The notes under the pieces are model-generated. The model was not told the origin of the DNA and made no database searches. It saw nothing but the letters and a program-made list of their open reading frames with translations. Below, one piece after another: positions 35,267 through 42,713 of a DNA stretch of 42,713 bases. The stretch lies in assembly GCA_028711215.1 (NCBI GenBank), contig JAQTSO010000011.1, positions 1-42,713 on the forward strand. Reading direction: 5' to 3'. Source of the DNA: Endomicrobiaceae bacterium. GTDB lineage: Bacteria; Elusimicrobiota; Endomicrobiia; Endomicrobiales; Endomicrobiaceae. The position numbers were made by a program, and so were the translations under genes. Within the stretch, counting starts at the first letter, position 1; every line of letters starts with the position of its first letter.

Positions 35267-35839
35267 CTACCTTAATAATGAGAGTGCTTCAGCTCTGGTT
35301 CTTGCATCCTTTAGAAAAATACCTCTGATTGCGGACGTAACCATTTTAGAACCCGGTTTTTTAACACCTCTCATCGTCATACATAGATGTTCCGCTTCCA
35401 TAACAACCATTGCTCCGTTTGGCTTAGCGACTTGCATTATCGTATCTACTACCTGTTTAGATAATCTTTCCTGTAACTGTAATCTGTGAGAAAAAGCCTC
35501 TACAACTCTGACTAACTTTGAGACACCTACGATTTTGTCTTTTTTCGGAAGATAAGCAATGTGAATCTTTCCGTAAAAAGGTAACAGATGATGTTCACAT
35601 ATTGAATATATAGGAATATCTTTTACAATAACTATTTCTTCATGTTCTTCAGTTTCATAATGAACCGGAATTAAACTTTCTATATCAACATTATAACCTG
35701 AAAGCATCTCCTGATAAAATTCTGCAACTCTTTGCGGAGTTCTTTTTAACCCTTCTCTTTTAGTATCTTCACCAAAAGCTTCCAACATCATTTGAACTGC
35801 TTTTATAATTTTTTTACTGTCAATTTTATTTATCTTCAT
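35267..35839 (-). CDS. folE: GTP cyclohydrolase I
   Basis: Opens GTP to dihydroneopterin triphosphate, the first step of folate synthesis; homodecamer with zinc. The 190 residues fit. Zinc ligands are visible as C81, H84 and C153 (SICEHHLLPF and HLCMTMRG), with catalytic H83 nearby. GRIATNV-type segments appear as KLVRVVEAFSHRLQLQERL. It overlaps the end of ftsH by 14 bases, with AGGTAAAA before the ATG. It directly precedes folP, which uses a later product of the same pathway. Confidence 0.96.
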   Translation of the reverse strand: MKINKIDSKKIIKAVQMMLEAFGEDTKREGLKRTPQRVAEFYQEMLSGYNVDIESLIPVHYETEEHEEIVIVKDIPIYSICEHHLLPFYGKIHIAYLPKKDKIVGVSKLVRVVEAFSHRLQLQERLSKQVVDTIMQVAKPNGAMVVMEAEHLCMTMRGVKKPGSKMVTSAIRGIFLKDARTRAEALSLLR

Positions 35840-37850
35840 TTTTACCTATTTTTTCAAACAATTCATTTTGCGGTGCATTTACTTCTTTAATTTTTTTTAC
35901 AGGTTTTTTCTCAACCTTTATTTCTTCTTTCGGTTCTTCCTGTTTAACAAATTCCTTAACAACTTCTTCTTTTATTGCCGGTTCTTTATTTTCAATTTTA
36001 TCTTCTGTCTTTTCAACTTTATTTTCAACAACCACCTCTTTTATCTGAAGTTTTTCCCCTTTCATAATGGCATCAACTTCATCACCTGTTAAAAATTCTC
36101 TGTCAATGAGCATTTCAACCATATATTTTAACTTATCCATATTTTCTTTCAGTATTTTTTCTGATTTTTCTTTGGCAATTAGTATGATGCTTTTTATTTC
36201 TTCATCCACAATCTCAGAAGTTTTGTCCGAATGCTTTTTATTTCTTGAAATATCTCTGCCTAAAAATATTTCTTCGCTTCCCGTACTAAGTGCCAGTGTC
36301 CCGACCCTTTCACTCATACCAAATTCCGTTACCATTTTTGTTGCTATTTCGGTCGCCCTTGCAATATCATTTTGAGCTCCGGTTGTTATTTCATTGAAAA
36401 CCAACTCTTCTGCCGCTCTTCCGCCTAGCAATATGGAAAGTCTTCCGTTTATTTCTGTTCTTGAAGTTAAAAATTTATCTTCCAAAGGAAGCTGTAATGT
36501 GTATCCTAATGCAGGACCTCTGGGAACTATTGAAACCTTATGAACAGGATCCATTCCCGGAATAACTTTCGCAACTATCGTATGACCTGACTCATGATAG
36601 GCTATAATGCTTTTTTCCTTATCTGAAATAATTCTTGATTTTCTTTGCGGACCTGCAATAATTCTGTCTATTGCTTCCTCAAAATTTTTCATTCCGACAG
36701 ACTGTAAATCTTTTCTGGATGCAAGCAATGCTGCCTCATTTGCAAGGTTAGCCAAATCAGCGCCAACAAAACCGGGCGTTCTTCTGGCAATAACTTTAAG
36801 ATCTACTTCCTTTGAAATTTTTATATTTCTGACATGAACTTTTAAAATTTCTTCTCTGTCATTTAAATCCGGACTTGGGACAACTACCTGTCTGTCAAAT
36901 CTTCCCGGCCTTAAAAGTGCAGGGTCTAAAACATCAGGTCTGTTCGTTGCAGCTATAATAATAACTCCTTCCTTGGTATCAAATCCGTCCATTTCAACTA
37001 AAAGCTGATTTAAAGTTTGTTCTCTTTCATCATGCCCGCCGCCAAGACCTGCGCCTCTGTGTCTTCCAACTGCATCTATTTCATCTACAAATAAAAGACA
37101 GGGAGCATTCTTTTTTCCTTGTTCAAATAAATCTCTTACTCTTGATGCACCGACACCGACAAACATTTCAACAAATTCAGATCCGCTTGACGAAAAAAAC
37201 GGTACACCTGCTTCGCCTGCAACAGCTTTAGCAAGCAAAGTTTTACCGGTACCAGGGGCACCAAAAAGCAAAACTCCTTTTGGTATTTTTCCGCCCAGTC
37301 TTTGAAATTTTTCAGGATTTTTTAAAAATTCAACAATCTCCTGAAGTTCCTCTTTTGCCTCACCGCAACCGGCTACATCTTTAAACGTTTTTTTAGTTTT
37401 TCCGTCATCGGAGGAAAGTTTGGCTTTACTTTTACCGAAAGACATTGCCTGCTTTCCGGCACCGTTCATTCCTCTTATCATCCACAACCAGAAAAGAATC
37501 AGAAGAATAATCGGACCCCAACTCATAAGCAGCGGACCAATCCAACCATTTTGAGATTTACCTGCAAATTTTGATACTTTTGCAGTTTCCATATCTTCAA
37601 TTAATTTGGGATCATTTAGAGGAATTGTTTTAAATTTTTTTGTTTTCCCGTCTGTTGATACAAATTCGCCTTCAATTTCATTTGGTGACACAATAACGTT
37701 TGAAATTTTTCCGTCTTTAATGCTCTGTTTAAATGTTGAATACGGAATATCTTCCTTATTTGTCCCTTTTCTTGAGGATTGCATAAACACCAAAAGTATT
37801 ACAAATAGGACTATCCAAAAAGCAAAGCCCCATGAATTTTGTTTTTTCAT
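35826..37850 (-). CDS. ftsH: ATP-dependent zinc metalloprotease FtsH
   Basis: Hexameric membrane protease that degrades misfolded membrane proteins and regulators. The 674 residues show two transmembrane helices (about 9-24 and 105-125), an AAA+ domain with Walker A GAPGTGKT (197-204), Walker B and the second region of homology, then a M41 protease domain with H419-E-S-G-H423. The C-terminal ~80 residues are a low-complexity tail rich in Glu, Lys and Val ([15 protein letters not shown]-like), longer than in E. coli. AGGAG inside the end of hpt precedes the ATG. The order hpt-ftsH is common in bacteria (tilS-hpt-ftsH), and folE and folP follow it also in other genomes. Confidence 0.97.
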   Translation of the reverse strand: MKKQNSWGFAFWIVLFVILLVFMQSSRKGTNKEDIPYSTFKQSIKDGKISNVIVSPNEIEGEFVSTDGKTKKFKTIPLNDPKLIEDMETAKVSKFAGKSQNGWIGPLLMSWGPIILLILFWLWMIRGMNGAGKQAMSFGKSKAKLSSDDGKTKKTFKDVAGCGEAKEELQEIVEFLKNPEKFQRLGGKIPKGVLLFGAPGTGKTLLAKAVAGEAGVPFFSSSGSEFVEMFVGVGASRVRDLFEQGKKNAPCLLFVDEIDAVGRHRGAGLGGGHDEREQTLNQLLVEMDGFDTKEGVIIIAATNRPDVLDPALLRPGRFDRQVVVPSPDLNDREEILKVHVRNIKISKEVDLKVIARRTPGFVGADLANLANEAALLASRKDLQSVGMKNFEEAIDRIIAGPQRKSRIISDKEKSIIAYHESGHTIVAKVIPGMDPVHKVSIVPRGPALGYTLQLPLEDKFLTSRTEINGRLSILLGGRAAEELVFNEITTGAQNDIARATEIATKMVTEFGMSERVGTLALSTGSEEIFLGRDISRNKKHSDKTSEIVDEEIKSIILIAKEKSEKILKENMDKLKYMVEMLIDREFLTGDEVDAIMKGEKLQIKEVVVENKVEKTEDKIENKEPAIKEEVVKEFVKQEEPKEEIKVEKKPVKKIKEVNAPQNELFEKIGKNEDK

Positions 37851-37854
37851 AAAA

Positions 37855-38385
37855 TTAATCTCCTAAAACCCCTATATATGGTAACCCTCTGAATTTTTCA
37901 TTAAAATCAAGCCCGTATCCGACTATAAATTCATTATTGACATCAAACCCGCAATATTTTATTTTAACCTTATTACACTTTTTAACTTTTTTATCAACCA
38001 GCACACAAAACGTTATGTTCTTTGCATTTTTGCTCAATAGAAATTTTTTCAAATAAGAAAGTGTTCTGCCTGTATCGTAAATATCTTCTATAACTAAAAC
38101 ATCTTTATTTGAAACATCACAATTAAAAGGAAACTCCAACCGAATTTCATTTGCAGATTTTTTACCTGCATAAGACGAAACTTTTATGAAATTAAGCTTA
38201 AAATTAACATCTAATTTTCTTATTATATCACTACAAAAAACAATGCTTCCCGAGAGAACCGACAAAACAACCAAATCTTTTTTTTGATAATCTTCATTTA
38301 TTCGTTTTGCAAGCTCACAAACTTTCTTTTGAATTTTATGTTTTGAAATTATTTTCTTTATTTTTATGTCTTTCTGTTTTATCAT
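37855..38385 (-). CDS. hpt: hypoxanthine phosphoribosyltransferase
   Basis: Salvages hypoxanthine and guanine to IMP and GMP using PRPP. It has 176 residues from the chosen start; the PRPP-binding motif VLVIEDIYDTGRTL is intact and the flexible-loop region precedes it. The frame is open upstream to an ATG at 38424, but that ATG lies within the -35 box of a strong promoter (38424-38396), so the real start should be 38385. Transcription would begin about 4 bases before it, with no room for a Shine-Dalgarno. It starts the hpt-ftsH-folE-folP-cdaA-glmM-pdxJ run; no tilS precedes it. Confidence 0.93.
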   Translation of the reverse strand: MIKQKDIKIKKIISKHKIQKKVCELAKRINEDYQKKDLVVLSVLSGSIVFCSDIIRKLDVNFKLNFIKVSSYAGKKSANEIRLEFPFNCDVSNKDVLVIEDIYDTGRTLSYLKKFLLSKNAKNITFCVLVDKKVKKCNKVKIKYCGFDVNNEFIVGYGLDFNEKFRGLPYIGVLGD

Positions 38386-38395
38386 TTTATGATAA

Positions 38396-38424
38396 ATTAT
38401 AACGAAAAAAACGTGATAAATCAA
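38396..38424 (-). promoter_or_regulatory. sigma-70-type promoter of the hpt-ftsH operon
   Basis: On the minus strand: TTGATT (38424-38419), a 17-base spacer and perfect TATAAT (38401-38396). The predicted start is about 38389, four bases before the hpt ATG at 38385. It lies 48 bases past the last hydrogenase gene, so the two operons are separately driven. Confidence 0.65.
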
Positions 38425-38472
38425 GATAAATTAAATTATAAAAACGGATTATAATTTGTTAATTTACCGGAC

Positions 38473-38823
38473 TTATAATTTTACTGTTAATTTGCTTTTA
38501 TCTGATTGGGCAAGTTCAAATTCATCTGTAGTGGAAAGTGCCTTTTTAGGGCAAGATAGCACGCATTGACCACAAAATATACATTTAGCCAGAGATATTG
38601 TCATTTCAAAAACTTTGTCTGCAACTTTTGTAACGATTAGAGCTTTTGACGGACAATTCTTAACACATATATTACAACCTATACATTTTGGTTGTTCAAA
38701 AGCTATTTTACCGTTATAACTTTTGTGTATCTCTCTTTTTTCGAACGGATAATTAGATGTTGCAGGTTTTTTAAAAAGTGAACTTGTCACCTCTATAAAC
38801 ATTCTTCCTATTTTTTTACTCAT
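38473..38823 (-). CDS. group 4 hydrogenase ferredoxin-like subunit (NuoI/MbhN-like)
   Basis: A 116-residue iron-sulfur subunit that should pass electrons from ferredoxin to the hydrogenase small subunit. Two 4Fe-4S motifs are intact: C47, C50, C53, C57 and C81, C84, C87, C91 (CxxCxxCxxxCP). It is the last gene of the hydrogenase operon and lies directly after the NuoH-like gene. The size is like MbhN/EchF; NuoI of complex I is usually longer. It lies cytoplasmic, peripheral to the membrane arm. Confidence 0.92.
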   Translation of the reverse strand: MSKKIGRMFIEVTSSLFKKPATSNYPFEKREIHKSYNGKIAFEQPKCIGCNICVKNCPSKALIVTKVADKVFEMTISLAKCIFCGQCVLSCPKKALSTTDEFELAQSDKSKLTVKL

Positions 38824-39762
38824 TTAAAAAAACCATGCCTTTATAATAATATTTATTGTAATTTGAACTAAAGCTATCGGGGCTAAATATTTCCAACAAA
38901 AAACTAACATCTGATCAATTCTTAATCTTGCAAACAATGTTCTCATCAAAGCAAGTAAAAATAAAATAAATGCTATTTTTAATAAGTAAATCAAAAAATT
39001 TAAGATTAATGAAACTCCAAAACCAAAAGGAAAAAACACGGCAGCAACAAGCGAAGCACCGGCTATTGTTTGCATATTCATTGCAAGCCTGAAATAAGCA
39101 TACAAAGGACCTGTATATTCCGTGAATACACCTGCAACAATTTCTGTTTCAGCTTCCGGTATATCAAATGGGACTTTTTCTAATTTACCTTGTAATGTGA
39201 CCATTGCAACTACAAAACCTAAAATATTCACCAACCATAACCAATTGTGGCTGTTATAAAAAGTTATCACTTCTGCAAATGACCATGAGCTTGCCAAAAT
39301 TGTAGGTGCAAGAACAGCCATAAACAAAGGAACTTCATACGCAAAAAGTTGTGTTAAAACTCTCGTTGAACCCATCAAAGCATAAGGAGATCTTGAGTAC
39401 CAACCGGCCAAAGCATAAGACAAGGTTGGCAGTGTCATCATATACAAAACAAAAATTATATCACCATTAAAAGAGAACAACGAATTTTTTGCCCATAGTG
39501 GGATATATAAATATGCAACAACAGTTGCAACACAGGCAACAAGTGGTAATACTTTAAATATTCTTGCATCTGCATCTGCAGGAATTATAAGTTCTTTACC
39601 TAACAATTTAATAAAATCTGCTATCGGCTGAAACCACGGAGGTCCCATTCTATTTTGCATTCTTGCATATAATTTCCTATCGTAATATTCTCCGATTAAC
39701 GATAATATAAACAGGAATAATATTCCCGGGAAAATTAAAACTTGTATCAATGATGCTATCAT
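38824..39762 (-). CDS. group 4 hydrogenase membrane subunit (NuoH/MbhM-like)
   Basis: A 312-residue integral membrane protein with about eight helices that anchors the hydrophilic hydrogenase module and takes part in ion pumping. Conserved NuoH segments are visible: RMQNRMGPPWFQPIADFIKLLGKE near residues 35-58, and PFDIPEAETEIVAGVFTEYTG with the acidic residues of the quinone-cavity/E-channel region of complex I. It abuts the large-subunit gene. In a Mbh-type machine this subunit links redox chemistry to the antiporter-like arm. Confidence 0.94.
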   Translation of the reverse strand: MIASLIQVLIFPGILFLFILSLIGEYYDRKLYARMQNRMGPPWFQPIADFIKLLGKELIIPADADARIFKVLPLVACVATVVAYLYIPLWAKNSLFSFNGDIIFVLYMMTLPTLSYALAGWYSRSPYALMGSTRVLTQLFAYEVPLFMAVLAPTILASSWSFAEVITFYNSHNWLWLVNILGFVVAMVTLQGKLEKVPFDIPEAETEIVAGVFTEYTGPLYAYFRLAMNMQTIAGASLVAAVFFPFGFGVSLILNFLIYLLKIAFILFLLALMRTLFARLRIDQMLVFCWKYLAPIALVQITINIIIKAWFF

Positions 39763-40983
39763 TTATTTACCCAACTTTTTTATTTTTGAAAAATCTACAC
39801 CTTTGTTTTTCTTATACCAGTCTATTGAAAATTCTCTTAATGCTTTCCATGTCATTCTATTTTCTTTTTCAGATAATTTATCATTTGTAGCTACTATCAT
39901 TCTGTCCGTGCATGAAAAACAAGGATCAATTGCTGCAATGACTATAGGCACATCTGCAAAATTACCGTTTTCCAACATTTTTGCTACACATTGTACATTT
40001 GCCAATGTCGGCGCTCTTAATTTTACTCTGTCAGGTTTATCAGTCCCGTTTGACTTAACATAATGAATATCTTCGCCTCTCGGTGCCTCATATCTGGCAA
40101 TTGCTTCGCCTGCCGGAATATTTTTTGGAACATTAACAGCAAGAGGAGTTTGTGGCAATTTATTCATAAGTTGTTTTATAATTGAATAAGATTGCATTAA
40201 TTCACTGACTCTTACAACCGCTCTACCGTAAACATCACAATGATTATCTGTTATAATTTTAAAATCCACATCCTCATAAGCACCATAAGGATCATCTTTT
40301 CTTATATCTCTTTTTATACCGGATGCTCTTCCGGTAGGACCTACAGCCCCTAATCTTAATGCATCTTCGTATGATATATAACCGACTTTTGATAATCTCT
40401 CTATAAAGGAAACTTCCTCTGTTGCAACCTTGACATAATATTTTGTTCTTTCTTCAAGTATATCTACAGCTTTTAAAATCTGCAATTTTTCTTCTTCTGT
40501 AATATCTTTCTTTACACCACCTATAATATTGACACCGTAATTAACCCTGTTTCCTGCAAGTAATGCAAGCAAATCCATAACAACTTCTCTGTCTCTCCAT
40601 GAATACATAAGCAATGTATCAAATCCGATTTCATGAGCGGCAACCCCAAGCCATAAAAGATGGCTGTGTATTCTTTCCAACTCTCCAAACAATGATCTTA
40701 TATATAATGCTCTTTCAGGGACTCTGACATTTGCTATTTCTTCAACCGCCTGAATAAAACACGTCGAATGAGAATGAGAACAAATACCACAAACTCTTTC
40801 TAATAAATAAACGCATTGAGTGTAGGGTTTATCTTCACAACCCTTTTCTATGCCTCTGTGATTATAACCAACCTTGACTAAAATGTCGGCAACCCTCTCT
40901 CCTTTTAATGTAACATCAAAACTTGCCGGTTCTTTAAGTGCAGGATGTTGTGGTCCAAACGGTATTACAATTTGTTTAGTCAT
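39763..40983 (-). CDS. group 4 [NiFe] hydrogenase large subunit (MbhL/EchE-like)
   Basis: Binds the Ni-Fe centre that reduces protons or oxidises H2. Both metal-binding pairs are intact: C65/C68 in RVCGICSHS and C355/C358 in DPCFSCTDR, which separates it from the complex I NuoD subunit, where they are lost. About 46 residues follow the second motif, with no typical histidine-ended maturation peptide, so processing may be absent or occur after Arg. The frame opens with GTG at 40992; the ATG at 40983, with GGTGAT before it, is preferred. It overlaps the NuoC-like gene by 8 bases. Maturation genes (hyp) are not in this window. Confidence 0.95.
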   Translation of the reverse strand: MTKQIVIPFGPQHPALKEPASFDVTLKGERVADILVKVGYNHRGIEKGCEDKPYTQCVYLLERVCGICSHSHSTCFIQAVEEIANVRVPERALYIRSLFGELERIHSHLLWLGVAAHEIGFDTLLMYSWRDREVVMDLLALLAGNRVNYGVNIIGGVKKDITEEEKLQILKAVDILEERTKYYVKVATEEVSFIERLSKVGYISYEDALRLGAVGPTGRASGIKRDIRKDDPYGAYEDVDFKIITDNHCDVYGRAVVRVSELMQSYSIIKQLMNKLPQTPLAVNVPKNIPAGEAIARYEAPRGEDIHYVKSNGTDKPDRVKLRAPTLANVQCVAKMLENGNFADVPIVIAAIDPCFSCTDRMIVATNDKLSEKENRMTWKALREFSIDWYKKNKGVDFSKIKKLGK

Positions 40984-41464
40984 TTTTATCACCAGATTTT
41001 TCTAATTTTTTATCAAACACTTTTGGATCCCAATCTTTTCTTAGCGGATATTGTCCTTGTGGCCAATCATCCGGCAAAGGATATCTTCTTCCCGCTATAA
41101 GATTCTCAACTTTTATTCCAAGCAAATCCATAAGTTCTCTTTCTGATAACTCTGCTGCCGGAAATAAATCTGTAATTGTTGTAACTACAGGATTATCTCT
41201 ATCTACTGAAATTTTAACATTAAGAACTTTCCCATCTTTATCCGACATATGATAAATAACCTCATATTTTTCTTTTGTATCAAGACCGGTTATTGTACAC
41301 AATATAGTAAAACCATCTTCTTTTATAAGTCTTTCAAAACATTTTCTAAAATCACCTGCAACAAGTTCAAGCCAGATTCTCCGTTCTCTCTGGACAACAA
41401 TATTAATAACAGAGCTGGAATATTTATTTTTTATTTGAAGTGCCACATCAGTTGAATGTATCAT
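40976..41464 (-). CDS. group 4 hydrogenase NuoC/MbhK-like subunit
   Basis: A 162-residue homologue of the complex I 30-kDa subunit that packs against the large and small subunits. The conserved strand-helix core includes ITDLFPAAELSERELMDLLGIKVEN and the final YPLPDDWPQGQYPLRKDW segment, which is diagnostic. It has no metal ligands. It overlaps the small-subunit gene by 4 bases on one side and the large-subunit gene on the other. In hydrogenases of the Mbh type this subunit is separate, as here, instead of fused to the large one as in E. coli Hyc. Confidence 0.92.
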   Translation of the reverse strand: MIHSTDVALQIKNKYSSSVINIVVQRERRIWLELVAGDFRKCFERLIKEDGFTILCTITGLDTKEKYEVIYHMSDKDGKVLNVKISVDRDNPVVTTITDLFPAAELSERELMDLLGIKVENLIAGRRYPLPDDWPQGQYPLRKDWDPKVFDKKLEKSGDKND

Positions 41465-41910
41465 TTTTTATCCTTTAAACTTTCTTCATATCCTTTCAGC
41501 AATTTTACAACTCCGTCTATAATTGCATCAGGACTTGCCGGACATCCCGGTATATACATTGAAACAGGTATTGCTTCATCAATACCTGAAAGCATACTGT
41601 AACAACCATTAAAAACCCCTCCGGAACAAGCACAAGATCCGATAGCTACAACAAATTTTGGCTCAGGCATTTGCTCATAAATTCTGACAAGTCTGTGTTT
41701 TAATTGTCTTGTAACCGGACCGGAGCATAATAAAACATCTGCATGTCTTGGAGTTCCTTTTAATAAAGAACCAAATCTTTCAATATCATAAGTAGGTGTC
41801 AAAGATGCTACTATTTCAATATCACAAGCATTGCAAGCGCCTGTGTTAAAATGAATAACCCAAGGTGATTTTAATCTTGCCCAATTGACTATCTTATCTA
41901 CTATCTTCAT
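41461..41910 (-). CDS. group 4 hydrogenase small subunit (NuoB/MbhJ-like)
   Basis: Carries the proximal 4Fe-4S cluster next to the Ni-Fe site. The 149 residues keep the four ligands: C26 and C29 (GACNACDIE), C93 (GSCACSGG) and C123 (PGCPAS). It has no signal peptide, so the active site faces the cytoplasm. It abuts the NuoA-like gene and overlaps the next gene by 4 bases. The size and spacing fit MbhJ/EchC. Confidence 0.94.
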   Translation of the reverse strand: MKIVDKIVNWARLKSPWVIHFNTGACNACDIEIVASLTPTYDIERFGSLLKGTPRHADVLLCSGPVTRQLKHRLVRIYEQMPEPKFVVAIGSCACSGGVFNGCYSMLSGIDEAIPVSMYIPGCPASPDAIIDGVVKLLKGYEESLKDKK

Positions 41911-42249
41911 TTAATCTTCTTCCCTGAATAAAATTGGAATGCTTATAAAAGATATCGCTATAAACAATAACACAAACAGCATACTGCTTTTAATATTTAA
42001 CGGAACTGTTGCTATAAGCAAAACAACAACATGCATAATTGTAAAGAAAAAAGCAAACGGGAAAAAACGTGTATAATTTGGTTTTGTTCTTTCTTCTGTA
42101 GGTTCTTCACCACAGGCATAAGTTTTAAATTTGCCTTTAGGATTATTGGAACTTTTACAGGACAGCTTTGAAAACAATAAAAAAACAATAAGAGCCAAAA
42201 TTGAAACAAAAATCACGATTATTGGAGGCGTAATAAAAATATTTTGCAT
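41911..42249 (-). CDS. NuoA-like membrane subunit of the hydrogenase
   Basis: A 112-residue protein with three hydrophobic helices (about residues 8-28, 63-82 and 88-107). The loop YACGEEP (44-50) followed by RFFPFAFFFTIMHV matches the NuoA/NdhC pattern of complex I. Typical Mbh and Ech hydrogenases have other small proteins here, so a NuoA-like subunit makes this complex nearer to the ancestor of complex I, or to Nuo-like hydrogenases of some anaerobes. It lies between the NuoK-like and small-subunit genes in a tight operon. Confidence 0.85.
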   Translation of the reverse strand: MQNIFITPPIIVIFVSILALIVFLLFSKLSCKSSNNPKGKFKTYACGEEPTEERTKPNYTRFFPFAFFFTIMHVVVLLIATVPLNIKSSMLFVLLFIAISFISIPILFREED

Positions 42250-42250
42250 T

Positions 42251-42571
42251 TTAACCTTTTAAATTTCTTATATTTTTAGTGCTTAACGAATCATATTTTT
42301 TAACGATATTTATAATAAGTCCCGATGCTATCGTAAGGATGACAACTTCTACAATAATCATTACAATAATAAAGTTTTGAGCAATCTCAGGTTTACCGCT
42401 GAAATAACCGCTTGTTGCAAGCAGTAATGTTACACCTTTTGTCATTATTTCTATACCGATGATGATTGCAACAATATTTTTTGTCGTCATAATTGCAAAT
42501 ATACCTATGACAAACAACATCGGCATCATCATAATATAAAGTTTAAACAATATTAAACTTTCAGAATTCAT
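42251..42571 (-). CDS. NuoK/MnhC-like membrane subunit
   Basis: A 106-residue protein with three hydrophobic helices. The pattern MTTKNIVAIIIGIEIMTKGVTLLLA with the conserved glutamate (GIEIM, about residue 40) and a second acidic residue in the third helix (IIVEVVI) matches NuoK, MnhC and MbhG, which help form the proton or sodium path of the antiporter-like arm. Its start overlaps the previous stop (ATGA). It supports ion pumping by this hydrogenase, with larger antiporter subunits expected further right. Confidence 0.85.
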   Translation of the reverse strand: MNSESLILFKLYIMMMPMLFVIGIFAIMTTKNIVAIIIGIEIMTKGVTLLLATSGYFSGKPEIAQNFIIVMIIVEVVILTIASGLIINIVKKYDSLSTKNIRNLKG

Positions 42572-42713
42572 TTTTCTTCCTTGCCTTTTTTAAATAATAC
42601 AACAACTGCAAATATACCTGTTAAAAGTATTAAAGCTTGACCTATTAAATCAACATGTCTCAGGTTCCACAAACTCTCTCTTGTGCTTATAATTTTCTCT
42701 GTATTATGCATAA
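42568..42713 (-). CDS. C-terminal end of a membrane subunit, probably NuoJ/Mbh-like (partial)
   Basis: The frame is open from the window edge to a TGA that overlaps the next ATG. The visible 47 residues hold LRHVDLIGQALILLTG and a final hydrophobic helix (IFAVVVLF) with a basic tail. This looks like the end of a NuoJ- or MbhD/E-type small subunit of a group 4 hydrogenase. An ATG occurs at 42711, but whether it is the true start or the protein continues to the right cannot be told. Its place just before a NuoK-like gene agrees with the nuoJ-nuoK order. Confidence 0.6.
   Translation of the reverse strand, partial: MHNTEKIISTRESLWNLRHVDLIGQALILLTGIFAVVVLFKKGKEEK

Noticed and set aside
38386-38424. 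hpt start at 38424
   Set aside because: It falls within the -35 box of the hpt promoter; the start at 38385 fits the family.
38433-38457. Inverted repeat AAATTATA/TATAATTT between hydrogenase and hpt operons as a terminator
   Set aside because: The 8-base stem is only A and T with a 9-base loop and no clear T-run beyond it, so it could be chance in AT-rich DNA.
39763-40992. Respiratory complex I NuoD
   Set aside because: Both CxxC pairs that bind nickel and iron are intact, which indicates a hydrogenase.
1-42713. CRISPR arrays, insertion sequences, prophage, tRNA or rRNA genes
   Set aside because: No regularly spaced repeats, transposase or integrase frames, or cloverleaf and rRNA-like sequences were seen; a covariance search was not possible here.

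Overview
The window is AT-rich, gene-dense bacterial chromosome. It carries outer-membrane beta-barrel genes, so the organism is diderm. It has no rRNA, tRNA, CRISPR array, insertion sequence or phage gene that I can see. The mix of a giant multidomain membrane protein of the kind found in Elusimicrobiota and Omnitrophota, a group 4 membrane-bound [NiFe] hydrogenase, CdaA-GlmM cyclic-di-AMP genes and an AT-rich codon bias suggests an anaerobic, fermentative Elusimicrobiota (Endomicrobia-like) member. That assignment is an inference from gene content and is not certain.

Layout. From 1 to about 8.8 kb all genes are on the plus strand: a bestrophin-like membrane protein, a CDF metal exporter, a half-size EamA transporter, a fused MsrA-MsrB repair enzyme, a class I amidotransferase, a fluoride channel (CrcB) with its DUF190 companion and enolase, then two metallo-beta-lactamase-fold hydrolases around an outer-membrane protein. 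A convergent, bidirectional terminator at about 8.83 kb closes this half. From 8.85 kb to the right edge everything is on the minus strand, so it reads right to left.

The minus-strand half contains four blocks, given in transcription order. (1) A group 4 [NiFe] hydrogenase operon enters at the right edge (NuoJ-like fragment, NuoK-like, NuoA-like, small subunit, NuoC-like, large subunit, NuoH-like, ferredoxin-like). (2) hpt-ftsH-folE-folP-cdaA-(mini cdaR)-glmM-pdxJ starts from a near-consensus promoter. It joins purine salvage, membrane proteolysis, folate, c-di-AMP and peptidoglycan precursor supply; an Omp85 barrel gene follows. (3) A single 7.7-kb gene encodes a 2569-residue membrane protein with a hydrolase-like N-terminal region, a HEXXH zinc-protease motif and a CheR-type methyltransferase domain. 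(4) tmk-holB-ricT-gcvH-gcvPA-gcvPB-uppP-yqaA-coenzyme A disulfide reductase fusion-ybaB, then a small envelope cassette (SxtJ-like, SGNH hydrolase, glycosyltransferase) and an exported peroxiredoxin.

Points of most interest: the giant protein; a 42-residue reading frame between cdaA and glmM that looks like the CdaR membrane anchor with no YbbR domains; several strong sigma-70-type promoters whose predicted start points lie only 2-6 bases before the start codon, implying leaderless transcripts; and a crcB-DUF190-eno cluster that places the fluoride channel with the classic fluoride-sensitive enzyme.
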